From Smittium mucronatum (taxonomy: Eukaryota > Kickxellomycota > Harpellomycetes > Harpellales > Legeriomycetaceae): a stretch of DNA of 61,321 nt. Positions 1 through 9,355 of this stretch are shown piece by piece. Numbering within the stretch: the first letter of the stretch is position 1; each line of letters begins with the position of its first letter. The DNA lies in the NCBI GenBank assembly GCA_001953115.1, contig LSSL01001237.1:7933-69253 (forward strand), written 5' to 3'. The notes under the pieces are model-generated. The model worked only from the letters and a program-made list of their open reading frames with translations, ran no database searches and had not been told where the DNA came from. A program made the translations under genes and the position numbers.

Positions 1-120
1 GTATGGTCATTTCAGATAATAGAATCTCTGCTAGTCATTACTTCATGTTCTAATTGTCCAATAGCATTGCAAGATGTGTCATTGGACAGCTGGCTATCTC
101 GGCTGCTGATTGGCGTAACA
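1..120 (-). repeat. Start of 3' LTR of minus-strand gypsy-type element (cut by window edge)
   Basis: Read on the minus strand from 120, the sequence begins TGTTACGCCAATCAGCAGCC. This aligns with the first bases of the complete plus-strand LTR at 6305 (TGTTATGCCAACCAGTAGCC). Further shared blocks follow in the same order: CCAATGACAC, CTATTGGA and CTGAAATGACC. The rest of this LTR lies left of the window, so neither its other end nor a target duplication can be seen. Confidence 0.7.
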
Positions 121-1171
121 GATATAGTGGTGTTTTATTGTTATGGGATTTTTTAAAGATCTGGAATGGATTTCGCCGGTAGTTGGTCGATGGCTGTCTT
201 TTTCTGTTAAGTGAGGCATATTGGGCGGCGGCAACCGCAAATCGCTGTCAACATTAATTGGAGCACTGAATGAGTCAATACCCATTTTGTTAGAAAGGTT
301 GGAGTAGGAAGTAAATTTCGCATGACAACCGTGAATTTGGGCCTTCAGTCGTTTTCCGTGATCTTAGAAGGATTCATTGGCTACTTTGGGAACGTAATTC
401 CTGATATCGGGGTCTACTTGATTCCTAAGTATGGCTATCGCTAAAGTGTTATTATCCCCGGTAATAAGCTTGATAGATGGCCTAATCTGCTGGATAAAGA
501 TGTTGAATTCCGACTTCATGGTCAGTTTGAGCGTTTCAATTATTTCAAGGACCTGTTCAGTTGATTCAAAATTCCAATAATGCCGGTTTAGAGCTTCCTT
601 AAAGCTATTCCAGTCGGTTAAATTTGAGTCCGGATCGGCATCGTGACAGTCTCGAGCTGGTCATTTCAAATATCCGACGACTGGAGCCCTCTTTTGGAAA
701 TCTTTAAGCATTGGTTAATTTTCAAAGAACTCCGTAACGCCGTTTATCCATCTGTTGAAGGCTATAGTTTTTCCTATAAACACTGGCATTTTGAATATAC
801 CTCTTAACCGCGTTACCACTAGCGTCTACTGCTGTTCCATTCGAAGCGCTTTCGAATTTAGGATCGCTGATTTTTTCGTAGAGCCCGGCCGTCAGTTTCA
901 CCAGTTCCATCTCGCGCTTGAGCATGGTATTTTCCATAACAGTCATCTGCATTAATGGCTCGGCATTCTTCTTGGTTTCAACTTCAAGCAGTTCCGTGAG
1001 ATTATTTAACTTGGCAAGAACACCATGGTGCTCTTCAACTGCAATTTGGAAATGGGATTCGCCTTATATGAGCTGATTTCTAAGCTCTGTGATTTCAGAT
1101 TCCTTGCTGTTTAACAAGGATTCGGCATTGCTGGGTTGCTCGGCAGTGTGTTGAATTGGATTTGAGCTCAT
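94..1171 (-). pseudogene. Broken gag of a Ty3/gypsy-type retroelement
   Basis: Reading from an ATG at 1171 on the minus strand, the sequence encodes a Gag-like protein. An N-terminal, Glu/Leu-rich coiled-coil-like part comes first (around 720-1171). It is followed by a stretch typical of a retrotransposon Gag core, with a Trp-x-x-Phe-x-x-Ala-Leu block near 590 and long helices (around 370-620). In-frame stops (the first about 35 codons in) and frameshifts show it is dead. The last open piece (285 to 94) runs 27 bases into the LTR that starts at 120. Nothing like protease, reverse transcriptase or integrase lies between gag and that LTR. The copy is therefore either internally deleted or a gag-only, non-autonomous form. 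Family assignment rests on the gag layout and on LTR similarity to the plus-strand element next door. Confidence 0.6.
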
Positions 1172-1319
1172 GATGGCGGGTTAAAGATAATAGAGTGAAT
1201 GAACAGTAAATACTAAAAGAATCCATGATTCGTTTTTGCAAAAGCTAATTATTAAAAGATAAAAAAAAAATTGTCTGTAGGTTTTATTACCCAAGTTATC
1301 CACCAAAAAAAAAACGATT

Positions 1320-1644
1320 TTAGCAAGTCGATTTATTATAAGTTAAAATTCGAAAATTCGAAGCTAAATAAAAAGAAAAAGAGAGACAGAGTTTCAAAAG
1401 CTCGCTAGAAAATTAAGCTATTTATACTGAAATATAAAAACTACAAAAATACTAGACTTTTTCCTATTGGGATGTGCTAAAATGACGTATGGCCATTTCA
1501 GCCAATAGATAAGCTAATATATACTAACTAATGTTTACCTAACCAATCACAGTAAAAGTGATTTCATTGAATAGATGAGAACAATGGCTGCTCATTGGTT
1601 TGCATATATTTCTAATTGCTGGCTTCTGATTGGTATAAAATACA
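1320..1644 (-). repeat. 5' LTR of the minus-strand element
   Basis: On the minus strand this starts TGTATTTTATACCAATCAG at 1644 and matches the plus-strand LTR (6305-6621) block by block. Shared blocks are CCAATGAGCAGCC, CTATTGGCTGAAATGGCC, TACGTCATTT, then a TATAAATA box (1419-1426) and a CTCTCT tract. The inner end is placed near 1320 because the LTR family is 316-317 bp long elsewhere in the window and counting from the TATA box gives the same edge; it could be off by tens of bases. A TGG-initial stretch at 1291-1305 (minus) could be the primer-binding site, but no tRNA match was made. Confidence 0.6.
1419..1426 (-). promoter_or_regulatory. LTR TATA box (minus-strand element)
   Basis: The minus strand reads AGTATAAATAGC inside the LTR, at the position where the plus-strand LTR has AGTATAAATAGCC (6515-6522). 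Retention in two diverged copies supports a promoter role within the LTR. No transcription start can be mapped from sequence. Confidence 0.5.
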
Positions 1645-1700
1645 GCATTGCGATTAGTTAATCGTAAAAAAGCGAGGTCAAGGTCCGGTCTGGCCTCTAT

Positions 1701-2627
1701 ATGCACTACCAAGAGGAGAAGTTGCAAATCGTCTCCCGTGAAAAGGATCTTGCACTCCGCGAAGCTGAATTTTATCGATTACTGACCGAAGAAGAAACAA
1801 AGCCCCGAGATTCTTCAGTTAAAAAAACTTGACCCACCCCCTCCATTCCAAAGATTCTGAATTCAATAAGTTCGAATGACAGATTCCCTCTTTGGTTCAG
1901 CTGGGTAGACAACCTGTGTGTTAACTACCCTCAATTGACTGAATTCAACTAGCGCATGATGATTTTCGACTCGCTCAAGGGGGAAGCGCGCAGTTGGTAC
2001 GATTCAAAACCAGATTCCAGCACTTTCATCTGGCCTACACTCAAAAACGCTCTTCTCAGTCAATATGGAAGAACTGATTCCATTCCAAATGCTTTAACTA
2101 CTGTTTCCTTAATGAAACTGACTGCACGCTCAGAATCTAGCATCTTAATCAACGGATTCGACCAACCATCAGGTTGATAGCCAAGGGTGACAAAAACCTA
2201 TCTGTTACTATGATTATTCAGAAAATCGACTGCGTTATTTGCAGATACCTCCAGAGATCTGAGACGAATCCATCTCTTCCTTCAAGCAACAAATACTCCT
2301 TCATTATCAGGAAATGCAGTCAAAGCCATATAGCATTTCCTCGTTACAAGCCAGAAACAACAACAACGCCATGGATTTCGACATTATCTCAGTCCCAATT
2401 TGGGCACAACCTCAAGTTTCTTGACCTGTTTCGCCTTCTTTCACTCACCACGCTCGCCTGGTGGTTTTCTAAAGCACAACACATTCCGTCATAGCCCAGG
2501 GAATACAAAGATGAATAGAACCATGTTTAATGAATATGTAAAAAACTCGATCTGCTTTACATACGGACAGAAAGGACACATCCAAGCAATTTTTCCACGT
2601 CGAAACAACAAACATCTATTTTTTTAA
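1701..2627 (+). pseudogene. gag remnant with damaged zinc knuckle
   Basis: An ATG at 1701 opens a 43-codon Glu/Lys-rich piece ending at TGA 1832. The Gag core follows in 1956-2177, with the motif LKGEARSWYDSKPD, then a Trp-Pro-x-Leu-Lys-x-Ala-Leu block typical of retrotransposon Gag. Further pieces run to 2627. Near 2550-2610 a CCHC-type zinc knuckle is recognisable (Cys-x2-Tyr, Gly-His, then Phe). The second and last cysteines are replaced, so it could not bind zinc normally. At least three frame changes or stops separate the pieces. Confidence 0.7.
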
Positions 2628-2744
2628 CATCGTTGAGCCTACTGACAGTACTAATGAACAACAATCGGGAAAGACCAAGAAAAAGGCTGGGAGCAACTCT
2701 ATGCTACGAAACTATTTAATGCTCCAAAGCCACCTGATAATTCC

Positions 2745-2981
2745 GTGTTCTTTTTCTTTCCTTTACATACCGAAGTTAAGATAATCAACGATTCTGAACC
2801 TCCGTCTACACTATTCTTCTCACGACTACAATTTTACAACCTACCTGCTGAGAAACTGACTGCCAAGCCTCTGAAGAAGATGAATCTACACTTGCATGAA
2901 AATATCTTTTTCGAGCTATCTGCGACAATAAACAAAGCTTATGTTTCCATTCTGCTTGACACTGGGTTGCAAATCACATAA
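2745..2981 (+). pseudogene. Retroelement aspartic protease remnant
   Basis: A 78-codon open stretch ends with the pattern of a retropepsin active site: beta-strand residues, then Leu-Leu-Asp-Thr-Gly with the catalytic Asp at 2958-2960, followed by Thr after two residues. This matches the usual LLDTGA/S-x-x-T loop, except that the Ala/Ser after DTG is Leu. Its place between gag and reverse transcriptase is as expected in Ty3/gypsy. The domain ends at a stop codon right after the loop, so the remainder is lost or frameshifted. Confidence 0.6.
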
Positions 2982-3479
2982 TGACAGCAAAGGCTAGAAA
3001 TCAATCGCACCTGACAACTACAGCTTGTAAATCTTTATAACCACAACTGGGCAAAAATCCGCTTCTAAAACCCTCGACAAGCTTTCAACAGCAGATTAAA
3101 GCTTTGGAAACACTGTGTTTTCAACCTCCTTTCGACTCATAAATTCGCAGCCATACGACATCTTTCTAAATTCTAACTTCATAATCTTATCAAAAGCCGC
3201 CTACTACCCGACTACAATGACTATTCGACTCTCATAGGGTAATAAAACTGATTTTTTCAAAATGATGCCCAGCGGCCTGAAAACCACGGAGTAGATGCCA
3301 CTAGTTCTAGCTGCCTCGGTTGTTGAATGTCTTCCCAAGGCAGACCCTGAAATTTCGGTGATTTTGCGCGATTTCGCATACCTATTTTATCCAACCCGAC
3401 GGTCATCAAAACTGAATTTCCTTACCGAATACAACTCACAACTGATCAGCTAGTGCATATGCGAATGCGACGATACTCG

Positions 3480-4276
3480 CCCGAAAAAGCGCGAGTCCTT
3501 CTAAAACACGTGAAAGAACTGTATTAAGAGGGATGTGCACGGCCGTCTATATCGGCATATTCAGCCAACCCGCTGATTGTCTCTAAAACCGATGGAACGC
3601 CTTGGGTGATCATCAACTTCCGAATTTTCAAAAAAGTAACCACTCGTGACTAGTATCCTCCGCCGAGAATCGATATCATTCTGAATCAACTGTTTTTTTT
3701 CGAATCTACTCAAAGCTAGACTTATTGAAAGTATTTTATCAAATACCTCTGCATTCTGATTCAGTCAAAGCCTCAGCCTTTTCGACGTCATAAGGAAATC
3801 AAGTTCTTGGTAATGCCGCAGGGCATGTCGAACTCCCCAGCAACGTTCTAAAGAACCATCGACAGGACTTTGAGGGAATATATCAAATATGGATACTGCG
3901 CAGCTTTTGCTGATGACATCTTGGAGTTTTCAAAAATAAGCAGCATGCACATTGGTCGCCTAAGCGCAGTTCTGAAAAAGTTTGATGATAAAAGCTTCAA
4001 TCTGATACAAAAGAAATGCATCTTATCGCGACAAAACTTGACATATCGGGCTTCACAGTAAGCTTGCATGGACAAGAAATCGCCAAAAACAAAATAGCAG
4101 CTGTCAAAGACTTTCTTCTTCCAACCTCAATTCCAACGCTCAGCCGCTTCACAGGAATGACCACGTTCTGCCGCTCTTTTATTGACAATTTCAATGATTT
4201 TGCATCGCCGCTGTGCACTCTACTTCAAAAAGAAACTGCCTTCAACTGTTACACAAACTGCGAAACGGCCTTATAA
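3480..4276 (+). pseudogene. Reverse transcriptase remnant
   Basis: In order, pieces resemble the gypsy RT: Val-Ser-Lys-Thr-Asp-Gly-Thr-Pro-Trp (around 3570-3610), Tyr-Pro-Pro-Pro-Arg-Ile-Asp (3655-3680), a finger/palm piece near 3715-3770, and VMPQGMSNSPATF at 3808-3850. The catalytic box FADD is at 3906-3917. The usual box is YxDD/YADD, so the tyrosine is phenylalanine here. A downstream connection piece with Leu-Ser-Arg-Phe-x-Gly-Met-x-x-Phe-Cys-Arg-Ser-Phe-Ile (around 4135-4185) matches the conserved LxxFLGLxNYYRxFI region. Stop codons interrupt the frame several times. Confidence 0.8.
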
Positions 4277-4319
4277 AAGCCCAAGATGGCCATGACTTCT
4301 GCGTCTTTACTTGCTCACC

Positions 4320-4720
4320 CAAACACGCCAAAATTATATATTATGTACTCTGATGCTTCAAACGTTTGAATAGGTGCTTCACTGCATCAAAAGCAATCCG
4401 AAAATTCTGTATGCCTAATAGCATAAACCAGCCTAAAACTGCTGCCAAGCGAGCAAAACTACTGTACCAGCGACATGGAGGTGTTAGTCGTGGTATATGG
4501 GTTAAGCAAATTCCACCACTACGTTCATGGAACTTGTACATATTTACATACAGACCATAGCGCACTGATAACAGCTTTAATGAACGAAGACCCCAGAAGC
4601 TGAATTGCCAGATGTAACTCAGTGCTACAAGTCTACGACTTTAAAATTAAGCAAGTAAAAGGGTTTGATAATGGGCTAACTGATGCTCTTAGCCGCGATT
4701 TTTTGGATCGGGAAATTAGA
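4320..4720 (+). pseudogene. RNase H domain remnant
   Basis: YSDAS (from 4346) matches the first catalytic Asp box of gypsy RNase H. It is followed by a Met-Glu-Val-Leu-Val-Val-Val-Tyr-Gly helix, then HTDHSAL (about 4546-4566) for a second Asp box. LTDALSR (4677-4698) closes the domain. The frame is broken by stops just after the first box and at several later points. Confidence 0.7.
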
Positions 4721-5199
4721 CAACAATATGTTGCTATTGCCAATTACGAGGATCCGAGGCCCTCCATCACGAACAATTCGACAACCTAGAAAACTCGATG
4801 TACTTGCTAGCGATATCAGCGGTTCAAAATGCAAACCACTCAATTAATTCATGCGAATCAAACGATACGAACGATGCGATGAACGACGACGACGAAAACG
4901 ACGACTAAAATAACGAAAGAGAAGCCTGAAATTCTGATTTCTACTAGTCAGTTGAACCTAATTTCAACATCGATACTACTTTAAGCGAAAGCGGGTTTAA
5001 ATTCTTTGATACCTTCCCTCATAAATTAAATTCAGAAAACTGCGCAAATCGGCCCAAAATTCAAACCTTAATTCGAATCACTTAAAAGTGCTGTAGTGTT
5101 GCCAAAAAAATACTGCCTAGAAATCGAAATCTTAATGCATCAAAATCGATTGGGGCTACAACATTTCAGACTCTGAAATAATAATACTGCTCGTTCCCG

Positions 5200-6243
5200 A
5201 ATATTTGGTGAAAGCCGTCATTTACCTCCACCATGACACGTCAATGAAGTCGCATCTGGGACATCGACGAACTCTCTAAAAAATCAGAGCAAATTTTTCT
5301 GGCCCACTATGTCTCGAGAAGTATTTGGGTACATCCAATCCTGCATAATCTGCCAACTCACTGAGCATTCTCCACCAATAGAGAATGGGGATCTACAACC
5401 CATAATAGTATCTGAGCCCTTCGAAGTGGTTTCAAGAGACCATGCAGGACCATTCCCGGCGGCTGAGCCTGGCAACAGCTACATTCTTGTAATAACAGAC
5501 TTATTGACGAAGTGGGTAGATTCAGTATCCGTTCCATCCGTGTCTACAGAAACTACTATTAAAACCTTGGAAAAGCGACTTATTGTACCACATGGGCTCC
5601 TAGAGAAGATCATAAGCGACAAAAGAACTTCTTTCACTTTGCAGAAAATTCAGATGTTTTGCTACAAATATGGGATCAAACAGGTATTCAGCTCGTCATA
5701 CCACCCTGAAAAGAATGATATTACTGAAAGATTGAATAAAACGCTCAAAACCATGCTTAAGCCTATTTTATCGACGATCAGAGCAATTGGGATCAATACT
5801 TGGATATGCACGTCTTAGCATACAGCACATCCAAACACGAAGTGCTTTGAATATCACCTTTTGCAGAACTTTATGGGCAACAGCCACGGCTTCCAGCTAG
5901 TACTCTAAAGCCAAAAAATTTAAAAACTCCTTTGAATATTTTCAGCTACAAACGACTACTGCGAGAAAAACTTCAGCCCATTCGAGCCACACTCAAGCAC
6001 AATATCGAAGTGGTCAAAGCAGCAATGAGAGTTAGTTACAACTCCAGGCACAGAGAAACTACATAAGAGAGTGGCGAATACGTTTTGTTGAAGCGCCAAA
6101 TAACAAATGGCCTCAACTTGACTTTAGGATTAAGCACTGCATACATTTTTTTGTTCAGAATTAAACGGGAGCATGGAAGAGTAAACTACCTGTTAGAGCA
6201 CATTGACGAAGAATATATCGTAAAAGGACTACAGCGCATTTAA
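5200..6243 (+). pseudogene. Integrase remnant
   Basis: A His/His part (5215-5280) and a Cys-x2-Cys pair (Cys-Ile-Ile-Cys, about 5342-5353) form the N-terminal HHCC zinc region. The catalytic core follows in a 169-codon open frame (5309-5818). The first Asp lies in SRDHAGPFP, the second in IISDKRTSF (about 5608-5634), and the Glu in the HPEKNDITERLNKTL block (about 5703-5750). The D-D-E triad is thus still readable. From 5820 to the stop at 6241 further pieces resemble the C-terminal region (Gly-Glu-Tyr-Val-Leu-Leu-Lys). Two or more frame breaks follow the core. Confidence 0.8.
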
Positions 6244-6289
6244 ATCATTTAAAGCCATACTGCAGCCGAGACGATGAAGACTCAACTAT

Positions 6290-6304
6290 GGGGGAGGAGG
6301 AGGA
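6290..6304 (+). other. Polypurine tract
   Basis: GGGGGAGGAGGAGGA lies immediately before the LTR's TGTTA at 6305, the standard position of the primer for plus-strand DNA synthesis in LTR retrotransposons. It fixes both the LTR boundary and the element's orientation. Confidence 0.8.
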
Positions 6305-6621
6305 TGTTATGCCAACCAGTAGCCAGGAATCGGGCGTACTGATAGGCCATTGAACAGAATAAACCAAAATTCGACCAATGACACAACCAGTAGCTCTATT
6401 GGATAAAGGATTCATTGGATACAGAAGCATAGTTATATTTTGGCTGAAATTACTACGTCATTTCAGTGTTATCCAATAACTCAACTATGGAAATATTTAT
6501 GATAATTAATTTAGTATAAATAGCCAATTTTTCTTAGATAGTTTTCTCTCTCTTTTGACTGAACTTAGTTTTTGAATTAGTATTTCTTAATAGATATATT
6601 TGAGATCTTATTTACTTAACA
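6305..6621 (+). repeat. 3' LTR, 317 bp, of the plus-strand element
   Basis: This starts TGTTATGCC after the polypurine tract and ends CTTAACA, giving TG..CA termini. A diverged copy of nearly equal length (316 bp) is found alone at 38646-38961 with the same ends. The U3 part is packed with CCAAT boxes on both strands (near 6310, 6345, 6386, 6415, 6430, 6474). A TATAAATA box at 6515-6522 and a CTCTCTC tract follow. No target duplication can be tested because the other end of the element is not in the window. Confidence 0.85.
6515..6522 (+). promoter_or_regulatory. LTR TATA box
   Basis: TATAAATA lies downstream of the CCAAT-rich U3 half and upstream of a CTCTCTC tract. The same arrangement is found in the minus-strand LTR (1419-1426). 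In the solo LTR at 38.8 kb this box has decayed to TCAAATA. Confidence 0.5.
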
Positions 6622-7479
6622 CGTCAATAAAAAAATCCTTTAAGTTTCTTAAAACCCAGTGATTTACATAATTTTGGGTTAGATAATAAAAAATTAGTTT
6701 TCAATATAAGCTTCAACCCTTTAAAGGTATGAATTTTAGAACTTGCTATCCCCAGTTTTACCAAAATTTCATCATATATTAAAAAAAGGTAGGATATTTC
6801 TTTATTAATACCGACTAATTGATTGACAGGAAAAAAAATTTTATACCAAATCAATTAAAAATATTCTATAATAAGTTTTTCTCAATCAATTAAACTTTTT
6901 CACTTTTAATTAGAAAGAATGTAAATATTATTTAAAAAAATATAAGATATATTTTAAATAAGCTCTAATATGTTTAAAAAAAATGAATCAAAGTTAAAAG
7001 GAAAACAACTAGACAATTAAAATTTCCATTAAAAAAATCCAAAGTCGTTAAATCAGCTTGACGACATATAAACAAAAGATTTTTTCCCAAATCATTTATG
7101 TAAAAAGCACAATAATAAAAAACCAAGACTAAAAAATATCACTGTGCATTTAAAAAAACAAAATTTTATTCAAGATTCAATAATTTGGGCTTAATACACA
7201 ATTTTATGTTTTTTTAATTCATAAAATCTAAAAAAATAATCATATTCAGAATATTTGGTGCTTTAAACAGCATTTCAAGGTTTTTAGTGAGTTTTTTTTC
7301 TTAATAAAAGTATTTCAATATTTACAATTCATATTTTCAAAGATCTTAATAAATTTGGGTAAATTATTTTGATAGTGAGGTGTACTATAGAAGGCAAAAA
7401 ATTCTTTTAAAGATTCTTATTAACGAGGTTACTATTAGATAAAATGATAACTGGATCTGATGTTACAGCACACGCTAAA
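6622..7479. other. A+T-rich intergenic stretch, nothing recognised
   Basis: Composition changes sharply at the LTR edge to A+T-rich sequence with poly-A and poly-T runs. A 76-codon open frame on the minus strand (6624-6854) has no recognisable motif, and frames of this length are expected by chance at this composition. Confidence 0.6.
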
Positions 7480-7640
7480 TAAAATAAAAAAGGATTTACA
7501 CCCTTTCACGTCCAAGTTAAAAAAATTTAAGTATGATTTAAAAAAATGTCCGATATATATAAAAGAATGTCCAATAGATTTAAAAAAATTTAAATTTGAA
7601 TTAAAAAAATGCAAATCCAATTTAAAGTATATGCTACTGG
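7480..7640 (+). repeat. 21-bp heptad-encoding repeat, copy A
   Basis: Within 7502-7632 a 21-bp unit recurs about five times. In one frame (open from 7460 to 7648) it reads as seven-residue units such as KKFKYDL, KKCPIYI, KECPIDL, KKFKFEL and KKCKSNL. Hydrophobic residues fall at unit positions 3 and 7, the 4-3 spacing of a coiled coil. The same series is found on the opposite strand at 8230-8365. Whether it is an exon, part of a mobile element or only a minisatellite is not clear. Confidence 0.6.
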
Positions 7641-8229
7641 CGAATTAAAATTTTCAATAAAAGAATATGATATCCTTATTACAATTCTACATTTCATCTA
7701 AAACTATATGCCCCAAAGGTGTTTGACCCATCAAATTGAAATGTCATTCAAAAAAATTAGGCAAATGCTGCTAATATAGAAATTTATAGTATACGATATT
7801 TTTATATAATATAGCAATTATGTATTTAAGGCCCAATAATTTAAGGTTAGATCCGCAATTATCTGTTTTATTCTGAATAGAATCTAAATTAATAAACGAT
7901 ACCACTCTATTAGAGTGCTTTTTGCAGCATTAAAAGCATAACTAAAGAGGTTTTTCTTCATATATTCGTGGTATTATTTACAATTCGTAACATTTTTTAT
8001 TTTTTATTTATAACATGAGTTTTTTTATCTCGAAGTGGCTTATAGAAGATATAAAATAGTATTTGTGATTTTCATCAACGATACCATCATTTATTGAAAT
8101 TTACGTTGATTTAAAGAAATAATTCGAATGTTGCAGCATCCTTAAAACAACTAAAAAAATAGAAAGTGTTGAAATAAATATTCCTGAGCTTTATATCCAG
8201 CCATAAATTTTATTTAATCAACCTTTGAT

Positions 8230-8365
8230 TGGCCAAAATTTTAAATTGGATTTACATTCGTTTAATTCAAATTTAAAATTTTTTAAGTCTATCGGACATT
8301 CATTTAAATCCATTATAAATTTGCTTAAATCATACTCAAATTTTTGTAACTTGGGCATGAAAAGT
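8230..8365 (-). repeat. 21-bp heptad-encoding repeat, copy B (inverted)
   Basis: The minus strand reads with roughly 75-80% identity by eye to copy A over about 135 bp. The open frame (8433 to 8218) gives QKFEYDL, SKFIMDL, NECPIDL, KNFKFEL and NECKSNL. Unit order and the coiled-coil spacing are both kept. The two copies are about 600 bp apart in opposite orientation and could fold into a long stem. Substitutions between copies change mainly the first two residues of each unit (Lys-Lys versus Asn-Glu), while the hydrophobic positions stay constant. Confidence 0.6.
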
Positions 8366-8797
8366 CGTTTAAGTAAGAAATACGTGCTCTTGAGTTCAAT
8401 AAGCACCTCTATAAAAATTTTTTGTGAGCTCAATAAATCTTTTGTACATTTACTTGTGGTTACTTTTACAGAATGATTTACTGAAACCCCAAGAGTCCTA
8501 TGGCCTTACCAACTTATGGAAGCTTGATTTTATTGTCTTCTAAATCAGAATATAAAATCCAATCCACAGGTTTATCGATAATGATGATAACAATGATATA
8601 AAAAAATCCTCAAAATGAAAAGGATAGCGATAACTCATTTATTTTCAACGAAAAAAATCTTTTTTTAACCAAAAAAATAATTTTAATTTACATTTTAATA
8701 ATTATTATTTACAAAAATTTATACACGTTGGCCCCCTTTAAATTTTATTAGTTATTTCTTTTTAACTTGGACGCTAAAAAACTTATTGTCTTAAATA
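8366..8797. other. A+T-rich intergenic stretch, nothing recognised
   Basis: Unique-looking, A/T-dominated sequence lies between the heptad-repeat copy B and the TA flank of the inverted-repeat element. I saw no coding motif, hairpin or repeat of note. Confidence 0.5.
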
Positions 8798-9143
8798 AAA
8801 TAAGTACCTCTGCCGGACTACCGGCTGTGTAACTAAGATAAAAGGGTGAAACATACCAACCGAAAGACCCTCATGCCCTTGGCATCGCTTCAAGTGGGCC
8901 GGAAGACCGAGGTAGCATGAGACAAAAATTAAGCTCTTTTTCAAATAAAAAAATTGTTTAAAGATATTGAGCTTCTAATTATATTCTATATTTGACATGT
9001 TTAATGAAAATAGACTCATAACCAAACGTGGAACTGTGAACAGAAAATGTCCCGGAATAAACTAAACGACACTGTTCCTCCTGTTTTGATATGGTTCTCT
9101 TCGTAAATGGCTGCGTAATGTCTCTAGTGTTTCTAATTATGGG

Positions 9144-9163
9144 TTAATCGATCGATCGATTAA
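9144..9163. repeat. Perfect 20-bp palindrome
   Basis: TTAATCGATCGATCGATTAA is its own reverse complement. It lies in the centre of the long-inverted-repeat element. Function unknown. Confidence 0.9.
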
Positions 9164-9315
9164 TCTTTCCTACAACTTGTTGATAATAAGAGATAATTGG
9201 GAGCACTATAATATTAAATTAAACTGATTAAACATCATAATATACCAATAAGGTACCAATAAGGTACTCAAACCATCTTCATTTTTGCTAAATATCGACC
9301 TATAAAGAGAGAATC

Positions 9316-9355
9316 CAATTATTTCCGATCAATCACATTTAATCGGAAATAATTG
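9316..9355. repeat. Perfect 14-bp stem hairpin
   Basis: CAATTATTTCCGAT (9316-9329) pairs perfectly with ATCGGAAATAATTG (9342-9355) across a 12-nt loop. It lies within the central part of the inverted-repeat element. No run of T follows that would suggest a polymerase III terminator. Confidence 0.85.

Larger units (their letters stand above)
1701..6621 (+). mobile_element. Decayed Ty3/gypsy-type LTR retrotransposon
   Basis: The order gag, protease, reverse transcriptase, RNase H, integrase, polypurine tract and LTR is that of Metaviridae (Ty3/gypsy). Every domain carries stop codons or frame changes, so the copy is inactive. It has no matching plus-oriented 5' LTR inside the window. Its gag start (1701) lies 57 bp from the outer edge of the minus-strand element's LTR (1644). 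The simplest inference is that the minus-strand element inserted into this one's 5' untranslated region, leaving the missing 5' LTR left of position 1. Base composition is much less A+T-rich than the sequence after 6622. Confidence 0.85.
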
